Source: Anaerolineales bacterium
GTDB lineage: Bacteria; Chloroflexota; Anaerolineae; Anaerolineales; UBA11579
Direction of reading: 5' to 3'
NCBI GenBank assembly: GCA_019637675.1
Contig: JAHBVE010000003.1
Location: 537,568 to 601,567, forward strand
Length of the DNA: 64,000 nt
Shown: positions 1 to 9,283 of the stretch, one piece after another
How the letters are laid out: every line of letters begins with the position of its first letter
Position numbering within the stretch: position 1 is the stretch's first letter
Made by a program: the position numbers and the translations under genes
The notes under the pieces: model-generated
The model's database searches: none
The model's input: the letters and a program-made list of their open reading frames with translations, nothing else
What the model was told of the DNA's origin: nothing

Positions 1-846
1 ATGATCGGCCGCGTCTCAGACGAAACACTGGAAGTCGTGCGCCCGCTGCAAAAGGGCGTAGTCGCCTATTACGAACTGACCGAGCTGCTGCTCGAGACCC
101 TGGTGCGCCGCGTCGGCGGTTCTGTGCGTCTGTTCAAGCCGCGCATGATGATCACCCATCCCTACGGCATCACCAGCGTGGAGCGCCGCGCCGTGCATGA
201 GGCCGCCCTCGCCAGCGGCGAGGCCGCCCTCATTTCGCAGCCGCTGGCGGCTGCCCTGGGCATTGACCTGCCGGTGGGCACGCCCACCGGCAACATGGTG
301 GTGTGCCTGGGCGGCGGCTGCACGCAGGCCGCCGTGTTGGCCATGAACGATGTCGTGTCGGGCGAGAACCTGCGCCAGGGCGGGCTGGACCTGGACGATG
401 CGATCGCCAGCTATGTGCGCCGCAAGTACGGCCTGCACATCGGCCAACGCACGGCCGAGATGGTCAAGCTGCGCATCGGTGCGGCTGTGCCACAGGACGA
501 AGAGCAGAGCATCGAGCTGCAGGGGCAGGACCAGGTGACCGGTCTGCCGCGCCCGCTCACCATCACCACCTCTGAAGTGGTGGAGGCTGTGCAACCGGCG
601 CTGGATGAAGTCTTTGAAATGATCCGCCGGGTGCTGGAGAAGACCCCGCCCGAGTTGGCCTCTGACATCATTGACCGCGGCGTGGCTTTGTGCGGCGGCG
701 GCGCGTTGTTGCGCGGCATGGACCGTTTGATGACCCAGAAGTTGGGCGTGCCCGCCTATCTGGTGGATGACCCGGTCAACTGTGTCGCCCTGGGCGCCCA
801 GCGCGCCCTCGACGAATACAAGACCCTGGCCCGCTACCTGGGCTAG
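1..846 (+). CDS. mreB: Rod shape-determining protein MreB (3' part, 5' end outside window)
   Basis: Bacterial actin homologue that forms membrane-associated filaments and directs lateral cell-wall synthesis. The 281 residues present match the C-terminal four fifths of MreB (usual length about 340): a Gly-rich nucleotide-binding stretch (CLGGGCTQAAV), the INx-like region converted to a QGxDxVTGLPR segment, and the terminal phosphate/adenosine motif DRGVALCGGGALLRGMD. The first codon of the window reads Met-Ile-Gly-Arg, which corresponds to the internal 'A-K-x-M-x-G-R' segment of MreB, so this Met is not the start and the ATPase phosphate-1 loop lies upstream. No mreC or mreD follows; a shared terminator separates it from a convergent gene. 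Confidence 0.93.
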   Translation: MIGRVSDETLEVVRPLQKGVVAYYELTELLLETLVRRVGGSVRLFKPRMMITHPYGITSVERRAVHEAALASGEAALISQPLAAALGIDLPVGTPTGNMVVCLGGGCTQAAVLAMNDVVSGENLRQGGLDLDDAIASYVRRKYGLHIGQRTAEMVKLRIGAAVPQDEEQSIELQGQDQVTGLPRPLTITTSEVVEAVQPALDEVFEMIRRVLEKTPPELASDIIDRGVALCGGGALLRGMDRLMTQKLGVPAYLVDDPVNCVALGAQRALDEYKTLARYLG

Positions 847-859
847 ATAGAGCGCAAAT

Positions 860-890
860 AAAAAAAGCGGCCCAGCGGGCCGCTTTTTTT
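860..890. terminator. Bidirectional intrinsic terminator between mreB and the convergent membrane gene
   Basis: A 7-bp GC stem (GCGGCCC / GGGCCGC, 867-873 and 877-883) with loop AGC is flanked by seven A on the left and seven T on the right, so it can terminate both mreB and the convergent minus-strand gene, whose stop codon lies at its edge. Confidence 0.9.
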
Positions 891-2445
891 ATTCCGGGTA
901 GGTCAGGATGCTGCCATCCGCCCCGTCATATAGCGGGTGCAGGCCGCGCGTCAGATTATCGAAGTGCGGCACGGCCCACTCGCCGAGGGACGCTTTGATC
1001 TGCAGCGGGTACAGCAGCAATATCGCGCCTTCTTCACTCATCATCCGGTCAAACTCTGTATCACCGTCTCCTAGTCGTGGATTGTTGTCCACAAGGATGC
1101 TCGGGTAGATCACGCGCAGATCGTAGGCGGTCTTGTTGAGATACAGCAGGAACAGCGCCGGCTCGTTGGAGATCCACGGCACCTCCTGCGGCAGCTGGCG
1201 GGCTGCCTGCAAGAGCAGCGAGCCGCGGTAGTAGCTGGCGGTATAGCCGTGCCCCATCTCGTAACGCTCGTTCACCAGCTTCTGGGTCACCGGCGCCCAG
1301 GCCAGCAGCGCCAGGGCGGTCAAAGCCGCCAGCGCTGCGCTGGCGGCTTTGGGCCAGCGGCCCAGCCAGCCCAGCAGCCCGCTGCCAGCCAGCAGCAGGA
1401 GCAGCGGGAACAGCGGCAACATGGTGCGGTCGTTGATATCCGGCGTGACGTTGGATAGGGCGAAGGCCGCCAGGCACACCAGCGCGTAGGCGATCGCTTG
1501 TACACCCGCGGTGAGTGCCAGCCGTGCCCAGGCGGCGGGCGGCCGGGTGCGCACAGCTTGCCAGACGGCCGCGGCCAGGCTGGCTGCCAGCAGCAGCGCC
1601 ACCACGGCGGCAAAGCCTTTGCTTACCGCGCCGGGTAATCCCCAAACTGCCCGCAGCGGAAGCCAGCTGCCCAGCACGTTCCCAAGTGAGTGCCAGAACT
1701 CGGCTACGCGCAGCCACAGGTCCGCGGGCAGCTCGAAGCTGCGCCCGGCCAGCGCCGGCAGGCTGAGCTGCCAGGCGAGCGTGGGCAGCAGGCCGATGGC
1801 GGCGAACAGGGCCGCATCCTTCACGCGCTGTCGCCAGCTGGCTGGCGACAGCGCCAGCAGCGCCACAGCCCCGGCGGCCACGTTGGCCGCGCCCACCAGG
1901 CGCGCGAGCACGGTCAGCCCGGCGCAGGCCGCGGCGGCGTACAGCGTCCAGCGCGGCCCGCGGGCGATGTAAAGCTGCAACAGCACGAAGCCGGCCAACA
2001 TCAGAGCCAGGTACAGCGGCTCGCTCATCGCTCCGCCCAGGTTATCCATCATGGGCGCAAAGCTGGCCAGCCCGAACGCCAGCAGCAGCGCCAGGGCGCG
2101 CGAGCGGGTTAGCGCGTACACGCCGGCGCTCAGCGCGAACACGGCCACGAACGCGCTCAGTACATTGAGCGCCAGGGTGGATGTGAATGGATGGATGCCA
2201 ACCAGCAGGAAAGCGGCCATCACGAACGGGTACAGCGGCTGGTGCAGGGTCAGCGGGGTGTAGCCACCGCTCGGCTCGAGCACGCTCAGGCCATGGCCAT
2301 CCACCAGGTTGCGCGTCGCAGAGATATACGCGGCCGAATCGCTGAAGGCCCACGGCCCCCAGTGCATCTGGCGCAGGGTCAGCAGGGCGGCCGCAAACCC
2401 GATCGCCGCCAGCAGCCAGTAAAAGCGATCTTTCAAAAAGGCCAT
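889..2445 (-). CDS. Polytopic membrane protein, GT-C/ArnT-like glycosyltransferase
   Basis: Predicted integral membrane protein of 518 aa with about 11-12 hydrophobic segments and an N-terminal extracytoplasmic loop (SDSAAYISATRNLVDGHG) containing acidic residues, the layout of dolichyl/undecaprenyl-phosphate-sugar dependent GT-C enzymes. A C-terminal soluble part follows the last membrane helix. It begins one nucleotide after the stop of the upstream gene (2447-4150), which has the same architecture, so the two form an operon. Substrate and acceptor cannot be read from sequence. An O-antigen-type ligase or a non-catalytic membrane protein are alternatives. Confidence 0.6.
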   Translation of the reverse strand: MAFLKDRFYWLLAAIGFAAALLTLRQMHWGPWAFSDSAAYISATRNLVDGHGLSVLEPSGGYTPLTLHQPLYPFVMAAFLLVGIHPFTSTLALNVLSAFVAVFALSAGVYALTRSRALALLLAFGLASFAPMMDNLGGAMSEPLYLALMLAGFVLLQLYIARGPRWTLYAAAACAGLTVLARLVGAANVAAGAVALLALSPASWRQRVKDAALFAAIGLLPTLAWQLSLPALAGRSFELPADLWLRVAEFWHSLGNVLGSWLPLRAVWGLPGAVSKGFAAVVALLLAASLAAAVWQAVRTRPPAAWARLALTAGVQAIAYALVCLAAFALSNVTPDINDRTMLPLFPLLLLLAGSGLLGWLGRWPKAASAALAALTALALLAWAPVTQKLVNERYEMGHGYTASYYRGSLLLQAARQLPQEVPWISNEPALFLLYLNKTAYDLRVIYPSILVDNNPRLGDGDTEFDRMMSEEGAILLLYPLQIKASLGEWAVPHFDNLTRGLHPLYDGADGSILTYPE

Positions 2446-2446
2446 G

Positions 2447-4150
2447 CTATTCGCTGAAGGTGTATACCCACACGCCGCCCTGCTGGGTCAGCGGTTCGAG
2501 CCCCAGGCTGGTCAGCAAGTCTTGCATGGCAGCAAAATCGGGATAGTCGGCCGGGTCGATGACGATGAACTCAACCTGGTATTCACGCAGCGTGTTCACG
2601 CTGTGCTCGTCCGGAAAGCGTTCCAGGATCGGCGCCAGGTAATGGAACTGGGATGTTTGGTTTGCGTTGAAGAAGCCGCCGGTGAAGGGCTTCTTATGGG
2701 TCAGGGCGTAGTAGACCTGCTCCTGGTCAACTGAGCGGCTGAACGGCAATTGCACCACCGCGCCCTGGCCGGCTTGCTCGGCCAGCCAATAGTCCACCGG
2801 GCGCGCCTCCACCGGCTTGATGCTGCCATAGAAGGGGCCAGGATAGAACTCGAACAGCGCCAGGGCGATCAGGCCAGCCGCGGCCCAGCCGCGCCATTGC
2901 GAGCGAATACGCTTGAGCAGTAAGTCCGCCCCCAGGCCGGCCACGAAGGCCGCGAACAGCAGGGTGAACAAGCCCATGCGCATGATGGCGCGCATCTTGG
3001 CGAAGAACGGCACATAGTTGTACAGCAGCAAGCTGGGCAGCGGCACACGCTCCCCGTTGATGAGCACCAGCTCGCGGTCCCAGTGCAAGTGCGGCCCCAT
3101 GGCGATCACCAGGGCGCCCAGCATTGCCAACGCCGAGATATACAGCAGCGGCTTGTTGGCCAGCTGCTTCCTCCACACGAAAGCCAGCACGACCAACGCC
3201 AGCGTCACCATGCCAACGTACAGCGAGCCCTCGATCCATTGCGAGCGATCAAATATGTCGCTGATCCAGCCGCCCAATAGAAAATGGCTGGAGGCCGGTG
3301 CCAGAAAGTCGGTGATATTGGCGGCGAACTCGTTCATGTAATCCACGCTGCGGTCAGCCAGCCCGCCCTGGCCCGCCAGGGACAGGAACGGGCGCAGCGC
3401 CATGTACAGGAAGGGCGCGCTGAGCGCTACGGTGGCTGCGCCGCGCAGCCAGTTGGCCGGCTGGGTCAGCAGGCGGCGCACTTCGGCGCGGCCCTCGAAC
3501 AATACATACCCGGCCAGGAAAATTACGGTGATCAGCAGCGTGAACAGCAAATAGTACATGGAGGTGAACGCGATCAGCCCCAGCGAGACCGCACACAACG
3601 CCATCCATCCCCAGTTGAACTTCTCCTTGGCGCGCAGCACTTCGTACAAGCCCATGAAGTACAGCGGAAACCAGGCGGTGGCCGAGAGGTTGAGATGCCC
3701 GGCGGTGTAGTGAGCGATGCGGTTGGGGAAGAAGGCGTAGATCGTGCCGGCCAGCAGGCTGGCGGCGTGCGAGCGGGTGTGGCGGTATACCCAGGCGTAC
3801 ATGGCCAGCCCGGAGAATACGAAGCTGAGCCACATTCCAATGTTGTAGCCGGCTACCGGCCCCAGCGCCATGCTGAACGGAATACTCGGCGCCAGGGCGG
3901 CCAGGCTGGTGTCCGTGGTCGAAAGGTTCCAGCCCTGCGGGTAGTTCATCATTGGATTGAAGAAAATATGCGCATTCTCGCCGGTGAAGAAACCCTGGTA
4001 CCAACGCACCAGCCATACGAAATAGATGCCGTCGCCCTGGGTGCCGCCTACGATGGAATCTGTGAAATCAAGGATCAGGGGATAGGTGAACAACAGGGCC
4101 AGCAGCAGAAAGAAGGCCCCGGCCAGGGCAAAGTGCTTGAGCTTAGGCAT
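2447..4150 (-). CDS. Polytopic membrane protein, GT-C-like glycosyltransferase family
   Basis: 567 aa from the ATG at 4150 (MPKLKHFALAG), chosen because the longer reading frame upstream runs through the rex terminator. It has an N-terminal signal-anchor, then a loop with DGIYFVWLVRWYQG and MNYPQGWNLS, typical of bacterial GT-C/YfhO-like membrane proteins, followed by about 10 more hydrophobic segments and a C-terminal periplasmic domain of roughly 120 residues. It probably modifies cell-surface glycans with its operon partner downstream. No exact family or substrate is assigned. Confidence 0.6.
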   Translation of the reverse strand: MPKLKHFALAGAFFLLLALLFTYPLILDFTDSIVGGTQGDGIYFVWLVRWYQGFFTGENAHIFFNPMMNYPQGWNLSTTDTSLAALAPSIPFSMALGPVAGYNIGMWLSFVFSGLAMYAWVYRHTRSHAASLLAGTIYAFFPNRIAHYTAGHLNLSATAWFPLYFMGLYEVLRAKEKFNWGWMALCAVSLGLIAFTSMYYLLFTLLITVIFLAGYVLFEGRAEVRRLLTQPANWLRGAATVALSAPFLYMALRPFLSLAGQGGLADRSVDYMNEFAANITDFLAPASSHFLLGGWISDIFDRSQWIEGSLYVGMVTLALVVLAFVWRKQLANKPLLYISALAMLGALVIAMGPHLHWDRELVLINGERVPLPSLLLYNYVPFFAKMRAIMRMGLFTLLFAAFVAGLGADLLLKRIRSQWRGWAAAGLIALALFEFYPGPFYGSIKPVEARPVDYWLAEQAGQGAVVQLPFSRSVDQEQVYYALTHKKPFTGGFFNANQTSQFHYLAPILERFPDEHSVNTLREYQVEFIVIDPADYPDFAAMQDLLTSLGLEPLTQQGGVWVYTFSE

Positions 4151-4177
4151 GATGAGGCCAATTATAGTTTCTGGCGT

Positions 4178-4216
4178 TAAAAAGCGAGCCGAGCAATTGC
4201 TCGGCTCGCTTTTTTT
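4178..4216 (-). terminator. Terminator downstream of rex
   Basis: Perfect 26-nt palindrome 4184-4209 (arms GCGAGCCGAGCAA / TTGCTCGGCTCGC) flanked by A5 on the left and T7 on the right. On the minus strand it follows rex and precedes the membrane-protein operon; it could act in both directions. Confidence 0.88.
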
Positions 4217-4235
4217 GTTCGGAGTGTCAAACGGG

Positions 4236-4279
4236 TCGTCTTTGCGAGGCACAGGCTTGCCTGCGCACGAAGCAATCCC
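4236..4279 (-). repeat. Short interspersed repeat (GATTGCTTCGT...CCTCGCAATGAC family)
   Basis: Read on the minus strand this stretch gives GGGATTGCTTCGTGCGC...CCTCGCAAAGAC, the same ends as the elements at 11929-11964, 12188-12233 and 19958-20002. It sits between rex and its terminator and contains no coding signal. Confidence 0.6.
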
Positions 4280-4319
4280 AAGTAGGACTGCAAGCAAATG
4301 AGGCCAGTTGCTCGGTTGG

Positions 4320-4940
4320 TTACTCAGTCAGATAATACGTCATGCGCTGCAAGTGGATCGACGGGTCGATGTTCTGCACCCGCACACCCGGCGGCACATT
4401 CAGGTTCACTGGGGCATAGCTCAGGATCGCCTGGATGCCGGCATCCACCAGGACATCGGCCACGGCCTGGGCGGCATTGGCCGGCACGGCGATCATGGCC
4501 ATCTTGATGCCGGCGGCATGCGCCTCGCTCTTTAGCGTGGCAATGTCCTTGATCACGAATTCACCGTGCTGCTCGCCGATCCGCTCGGCTGAATTGTCAA
4601 AAATGTCACGGATCTTGAAGCCGCGCTCGCTGAACCCGCTGTAGCCGGCCAGCGCCCGGCCAATATCGCCCGCGCCAACGATCACAACTTCCCAGGTCTT
4701 GTTGACCTTGAGGATCTCGCGCACCTGGTTGGCCAGGTATTCGATGTTGTAGCCTGTGCCTTGCTTGCCGAACTCACCAAACTGCGAAAGATCTTTGCGG
4801 ATCTGGGCGGCTGAAATACCCAGGCGTTCGCCCAGCTCCTGCGAGCTGGTCACCTGGCGGCCTTCCGCCAGCATTTGTTGCAGCGCCCGCAGGTACACCG
4901 GCAGGCGGCCGATCACAATATCGGGGATCTGTTTTGCCAT
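4320..4940 (-). CDS. rex: Redox-sensing transcriptional repressor Rex
   Basis: Rex binds DNA when the NADH/NAD+ ratio is low and releases it on NADH binding, controlling fermentation and respiration genes. The 206 aa match the usual 205-220 aa length: N-terminal winged helix (residues 1-80, with the recognition segment LGISAAQIRKDLSQFGEFGK) and a Rossmann domain with VIVGAGDIGRAL at about 87-97, ending in the C-terminal swapped helix. An SD-like GGCGGGAGA precedes the ATG by 8 nt. A palindrome matching Rex operators lies on its promoter, so autoregulation is likely. The gene is transcribed divergently from obgE. Confidence 0.95.
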   Translation of the reverse strand: MAKQIPDIVIGRLPVYLRALQQMLAEGRQVTSSQELGERLGISAAQIRKDLSQFGEFGKQGTGYNIEYLANQVREILKVNKTWEVVIVGAGDIGRALAGYSGFSERGFKIRDIFDNSAERIGEQHGEFVIKDIATLKSEAHAAGIKMAMIAVPANAAQAVADVLVDAGIQAILSYAPVNLNVPPGVRVQNIDPSIHLQRMTYYLTE

Positions 4941-4961
4941 TGGTCATGTCTCCCGCCCAAA

Positions 4962-5000
4962 ACTGTAGCATTAAAAGTCTTATTGTGCAATTGCCCACAA
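4962..5000 (-). promoter_or_regulatory. rex promoter with Rex operator
   Basis: The sequence at 4983-5000 is TTGTG, eight bases, CACAA, the architecture of the Rex operator family (TTGTGAANNNNTTCACAA). On the minus strand a promoter can be read: -35 TTGCAC (4990-4985), 17 bp, -10 TACAGT (4967-4962). The operator covers the -35, consistent with repression. It is about 100 bp upstream of obgE, so an effect on obgE is possible but less clear. Confidence 0.75.
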
Positions 5001-5101
5001 TGAGTGTACAAGCAGGGTGCAAAGTGTTCCATCGGCCAGTGCGGATTGGTTGTAAGTCTGTAGCAGATTTTGCCCCCTCGCCGAGTATCATTCGCACCTG
5101 T

Positions 5102-6370
5102 ATGGATGGCCATTTCATTGATGAAGTAGAGATCAGCCTGCGCTCTGGCAAGGGCGGCGACGGCATGATGCACTTCCGCCGTGAGCGTTTTGTGCCGCGC
5201 GGCGGGCCAGACGGCGGCGATGGCGGCCGCGGCGGCTCGGTGGTGCTTGCGGTCGAGAGCTCCATGCGCACCCTGTACAACTTCCGCCGCCAGAAGAAGT
5301 TCGAGGCGGATGAGGGCCGCCCCGGCGGCCCCAACAACCGCAGTGGCCGCGGCGCCAAGGACCTGGTCCTCAAGGTGCCGGCCGGCACTCTGGTCTATGA
5401 CGCCAAGACCGGCAACCTGCTGGCTGACCTGGTGAAGGACGGCGACACCTATGAGGCGGTGCGCGGCGGCCGCGGCGGGCGAGGCAACCAGCACTTCGCC
5501 AACTCCCGCAACCAGGCCCCACGCATTGCGGAGAAGGGCGCCCCGGGCGAGGAAAAGACCCTGCGCCTGGAGCTTAAGCTCATCGCCGATATTGGCATCG
5601 TGGGTGTACCCAACGCGGGCAAATCCACCCTGCTGTCGGCGCTCACCAATGCCAAGCCGCGCATTGCCAACTATCCGTTCACGACGCTGGAGCCCAACCT
5701 GGGCGTGGCTGCCCTGGATGAGGAAACCAGCCTGGTGCTGGCCGACATCCCCGGCCTGATCGAAGGCGCCCACACGGGCAAGGGCCTGGGGCACGATTTT
5801 CTGCGCCATATCCAGCGCACGCGCGTGCTCATCCATTTGCTGGATGGCATGGCTGAGGACCCGCTGGCCGATTTCACCCAGATCAACAGCGAGTTGGCCT
5901 TGTTCGACACGCAGCTCGCCGCCAAGCCGCAGGTGGTGGCGGTCAATAAGCTCGACCTGCCGGATGTGCAGGCCCGCTGGCCGGAGCTGCAGGCCGGCTT
6001 GCACAAGCTGGGCGTGAAAGACCCGCTGGCCATCTCAGCGGTCAGCGGACAAGATGTGCGCCGCCTGCTGGGCCGCGCCGCGGATGAACTGCTGGCCCTG
6101 CCGGAACCGGCCGCTGAAGCGCTGCCGATCTACCGCCCCGAGACCGATCCGTCCGAGTTTGAGATCCGCCGCGAGGGCGACGGCTGGCGCCTCAGCGGCC
6201 CGGCGCTGGAACGCGCCGCGGCGATGACGTATTGGGAGCACGACCAATCCGTGCGCCGCTTCCAGCGCATCCTGCGCCAGCTGCAAGTTGACGTTGCCAT
6301 GCGCGAGAAAGGTGTGCGCGATGGCGATACGGTCTACATCGGCGAATACGAGTTGGAGTGGAAAGAATAG
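5102..6370 (+). CDS. obgE: Obg-family GTPase ObgE/CgtA
   Basis: Essential ribosome-associated GTPase that acts in 50S subunit maturation and stress control. The start at 5102 (MDGHFIDEVEI) gives the canonical N-terminus; upstream in-frame Met codons fall over the Rex operator. 422 aa in three parts: glycine-rich Obg fold (residues 1-157, GGxGG-rich), G domain with P-loop GVPNAGKST at 168-176, the switch II motif DIPGLIEGA and NKLD, and a C-terminal OCT domain of about 70 residues. A TATCAT hexamer ends 10 nt before the ATG, so the leader may be very short. It converges on an M1 peptidase gene. Confidence 0.96.
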   Translation: MDGHFIDEVEISLRSGKGGDGMMHFRRERFVPRGGPDGGDGGRGGSVVLAVESSMRTLYNFRRQKKFEADEGRPGGPNNRSGRGAKDLVLKVPAGTLVYDAKTGNLLADLVKDGDTYEAVRGGRGGRGNQHFANSRNQAPRIAEKGAPGEEKTLRLELKLIADIGIVGVPNAGKSTLLSALTNAKPRIANYPFTTLEPNLGVAALDEETSLVLADIPGLIEGAHTGKGLGHDFLRHIQRTRVLIHLLDGMAEDPLADFTQINSELALFDTQLAAKPQVVAVNKLDLPDVQARWPELQAGLHKLGVKDPLAISAVSGQDVRRLLGRAADELLALPEPAAEALPIYRPETDPSEFEIRREGDGWRLSGPALERAAAMTYWEHDQSVRRFQRILRQLQVDVAMREKGVRDGDTVYIGEYELEWKE

Positions 6371-6379
6371 GTATGCCAG

Positions 6380-7903
6380 TTATTCAAGGTTGGCAAAGTA
6401 CTCTCCAATAATCTCGCTAAGATCTTGCCCGGTCGATAACTGCAACAAGGCAAAGAAGTCTGCCGTGTGGGCGACTTGCTGATCGTACGCGGCGTAATAA
6501 TCCTTCAGGAACGTATAGAAAGCCTGGTCGCCCACCTGCTGGCGCACGGCGTGCAGAAACTGCGCCCCGCGCAGGTAGACCGCATTGACGTATGGGCGGA
6601 AGTTGGGCAACTCGTAGGCGGTGCTATCTACCGCGCCGTCCGGCTGCCACTGCTCGATGCGGAATTCCCACCACCAGTCCAGATCGAAAGGATGGGCCTG
6701 CTCGTAGTACAGCAGCTCGGCGTAGGTGGCCATGGCTTCGTCAAGCCAGGGTTCCTGGCCGGCGTCGTTGCCGACCGCGCCGAACCACCAGCTGTGCGCC
6801 ACTTCGTGGGCGGTCAGCATGGTGAGCAGGTTGCGCGGCGTGCCGTCATAGCGGCGGAAGTAGCCCATGTCGAGGAAGAAGATGCCGTCTGACTCCATGC
6901 CGTCGGGGAATATGCACTCCACGATGGCGAGGCTCTCGTACGGGTATGGGCCGAACAGGTTCTCGTACAACTCCAGCGAGGCGACCGCGGTGCGCAGGGC
7001 GGCTTGGGCGGCGGCGCGCTCCTCCTCGAAGTAGTAGATCGTCACCGGGATGCGCTGCTCGCCGGCCAGCTGGGTCTCGGCCTGGTAGTGGCCGCTGGCG
7101 GCCCATACGAAGCGGCGAGCGCCGTGCAGCTGGTAGTGATAGGCGCGGTCGCGCTGCTCAGCCGGCGCCGGCGCAGCGATCTGCAGCAGGGCCGGCGCGT
7201 TGACGGTGTAGATGGAGACGTCAAAGTCGGCGCTCTCGTAGACCAGGTATTCGCCTTGCTGGGTCGGCTCGTTGACCAGCCAGCCGGCGTCGTCGTCGTA
7301 GGGCGGGATGAACGGATACCAGTCGATCAGGGTCATCTGGCGGGCTGACCAGCCCAGCAGCACCGGCCGCTCGGGGATGGCGATGGCAAACTCCAGCTCG
7401 ACTTGGAGCTCGTCGCCGGGCAACAGCGGGCGGGCGAGGAACAGCTCGATCAGGCCGCCGCTCGCATCCACGTGGCTGCCCCACTCCAGGCCGCGGTCGT
7501 AGCGCAGCGAGGTCAGCGTCAGCAGCTCTTCTGATACCGGCACGACGATCGGGATCAGCTCCAGGGCGTGGGCGCTGTTGTTGGTGTAGGTGATGTTCTG
7601 GCTGACGGCCAGATAATGAGCGGCAAAGTCCAGCGTGGCAACCAGGCGGTATTGGCTGGGGGTGAAGGTGTCTGGGGCGGTGTAGGCGGGTGTGGGGGTT
7701 AGGGCGGCGGCGGTGGAAACGGGCTGGGTAGCGGCGGTGGCTTCGGGAGTGAGCGGCGGCGGGCCGGTGTAGGGCAGGCTGCAGGCGGCCAGGCCGCAGG
7801 CCAGCAAGCACGCCACGAGGAAGCGCTGGACCCAAAAGTTATTATTGCGCGGAACGGGGTGGGGGTAAAAATAATATAGTAATAACTTTGTCAAGCTGTT
7901 CAT
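6380..7903 (-). CDS. M1-family (gluzincin) metallopeptidase, lipoprotein
   Basis: Zinc aminopeptidase-like protein of 507 aa. The ATG at 7903 overlaps the rnhB stop codon (ATGA), which fixes the start. Residues 28-45 form a hydrophobic stretch ending in LAAC, a lipobox, so the protein is probably anchored outside the membrane, followed by a Pro/Thr linker. The catalytic motif HEVAHSWW is at 366-373 with the third zinc ligand Glu389 (WLDEAMATYAE), exactly 18 residues after the second His as in M1. A GMES sequence stands near the place of the GxMEN exopeptidase motif. It is the last gene of the GT2-rnhB operon. Peptide substrate unknown. Confidence 0.85.
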   Translation of the reverse strand: MNSLTKLLLYYFYPHPVPRNNNFWVQRFLVACLLACGLAACSLPYTGPPPLTPEATAATQPVSTAAALTPTPAYTAPDTFTPSQYRLVATLDFAAHYLAVSQNITYTNNSAHALELIPIVVPVSEELLTLTSLRYDRGLEWGSHVDASGGLIELFLARPLLPGDELQVELEFAIAIPERPVLLGWSARQMTLIDWYPFIPPYDDDAGWLVNEPTQQGEYLVYESADFDVSIYTVNAPALLQIAAPAPAEQRDRAYHYQLHGARRFVWAASGHYQAETQLAGEQRIPVTIYYFEEERAAAQAALRTAVASLELYENLFGPYPYESLAIVECIFPDGMESDGIFFLDMGYFRRYDGTPRNLLTMLTAHEVAHSWWFGAVGNDAGQEPWLDEAMATYAELLYYEQAHPFDLDWWWEFRIEQWQPDGAVDSTAYELPNFRPYVNAVYLRGAQFLHAVRQQVGDQAFYTFLKDYYAAYDQQVAHTADFFALLQLSTGQDLSEIIGEYFANLE

Positions 7904-8553
7904 ACGGCACGCATAGGGGCGAAGCTGCGGCGGTGGTGCACGCAGGGCCCGTGGGCGGCGATGGCTTCTCGGTGGGCGGGGGTGGCGTAGCCCTTGTGCT
8001 CGGCGAAGCCATAGTGGGGGAATTCCGCGTCGAGGCGGCACAGTTCCGCATCCCGGGCGGTCTTAGCCAGCACTGAGGCGGCCGAGATAGTGAGGCAGCG
8101 GGCATCGCCGCCCACCAGCGGGGTCTGCGGCAGGTCTACGGCGGCCAGACGCACGGCATCCAGTAGCAGATGCTGCGGTGGGATGCTGAGCGCCTCCAGG
8201 GCGCGGCGGGTGGCCAGGTGGCTGGCCTGCAGGATGTTGATCTCTTCGATCTCTTCCACGCTGGCGCTGGCGACCGCCCACGCCAGGGCGTACTGCTTGA
8301 TGCGCGGGGCCAGTTCCTCGCGCTCGGCGGCGGTCATCTGCTTGGAGTCGCGCACGCCTTTGAGCTGGCGGGCGATGCTGCTGGGCAGGATGACCGCGGC
8401 GGCATAGACCGGGCCGGCCAGCGCGCCGCGGCCGGCCTCATCCGCCCCGGCGATGTGCGCAACCCCTTGCTGCCACAGCCTGCGCTCATAGCGCAGGGTC
8501 GGCCAGCGCTGGGCCGCTTTGCGGGCCTTGGGCGCGGCGGCCACTCTAGGCAT
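7900..8553 (-). CDS. rnhB: Ribonuclease HII
   Basis: Cleaves the RNA strand of RNA-DNA hybrids and single ribonucleotides in DNA. 217 aa, normal for the family. The signature GADEAGRGALAGP (residues 36-48) provides the catalytic Asp38 and Glu39; Asp132 (LLLDA) and a later Asp in SVLAKTARDAEL complete the active site. The N-terminal 30 residues are basic and variable. It overlaps the GT2 gene upstream by 8 nt and the peptidase gene downstream by 4 nt, so it is translationally coupled on both sides. Confidence 0.95.
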   Translation of the reverse strand: MPRVAAAPKARKAAQRWPTLRYERRLWQQGVAHIAGADEAGRGALAGPVYAAAVILPSSIARQLKGVRDSKQMTAAEREELAPRIKQYALAWAVASASVEEIEEINILQASHLATRRALEALSIPPQHLLLDAVRLAAVDLPQTPLVGGDARCLTISAASVLAKTARDAELCRLDAEFPHYGFAEHKGYATPAHREAIAAHGPCVHHRRSFAPMRAV

Positions 8554-9277
8554 AGCGCCCCAGCAGATCGTTCTTGCGGATGCGCAGAATTTCGCTCAGC
8601 ATCGCCAGCGTATCGGCCAGCGGGCGCACATGGCTGTGCTCGTTGTAATACCAGGGGATGGGCAGCTCGGTGATAGTGAAGCCGCGTTTGCGCGCCAGGT
8701 AGAGGATCTCCACATCAAAGGCCCAGCCCTCAATGAGCTGGCGGGTAAAGAGTTCGTGGGCGGCGCGGGCGCTGAAGCATTTGAAGCCACACTGGGTATC
8801 GTGCAGGCCGGGCAGCGCCAGCAGGCGTATCATGGCGTTGATGACGCGCCCGCCGACATGGCGCACCTCGGGTTCGTTGTAGCGCACCGCGCCGGGCGCC
8901 TCCCGCGAGGCGATGATGACCTGGCTGCCTTGCATGGCGGGCGGCAGGAAGTTGGGGATCTGGCTGGCCGGCATGGAGAGGTCCGCATCCAGCATCATGC
9001 GCCATTCACCCTGGGCGGCCAGCATGCCGTGGCGCACGGCCAGGCCCTTGCCGCGCCCGTTGGCTTGCAGGGCCTGGAAGCCGGGATGCTGCCCCGCAAA
9101 ATCCTGTGCGATGCGCAGCGTGTTGTCGGTGCTGCCGTTCTCCACCACCAGGACTTCCCACGCATAAGCTTGCTGGCTGACGAAGGCGTGCACGCTCTCC
9201 AGGCTGGCGGGCAAGCGCTGCTCTTCGTTGTAGGCAGGGATGATCAGCGAGAGGAAGGGGGTAGATGGGGACGGCAC
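8546..9277 (-). CDS. Glycosyltransferase family 2, dolichyl-phosphate glucosyltransferase-like
   Basis: Transfers a sugar from a nucleotide donor, probably to a polyprenyl phosphate. 243 aa with a GT-A fold: [18 protein letters not shown] at the N-terminus, the donor motif VENGSTDNT, the metal-binding DxD-like LDADLSMP and the acceptor-side Gln/Cys segment DTQCGFKCF. It has no C-terminal membrane helix, so it is likely cytoplasmic or peripheral. The start is a GTG at 9277; a TATAAT lies exactly 6 nt upstream, implying a leaderless mRNA. First gene of an operon with rnhB and the M1 peptidase. Confidence 0.82.
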   Translation of the reverse strand: MPSPSTPFLSLIIPAYNEEQRLPASLESVHAFVSQQAYAWEVLVVENGSTDNTLRIAQDFAGQHPGFQALQANGRGKGLAVRHGMLAAQGEWRMMLDADLSMPASQIPNFLPPAMQGSQVIIASREAPGAVRYNEPEVRHVGGRVINAMIRLLALPGLHDTQCGFKCFSARAAHELFTRQLIEGWAFDVEILYLARKRGFTITELPIPWYYNEHSHVRPLADTLAMLSEILRIRKNDLLGRYA

Positions 9278-9283
9278 CCAGCG

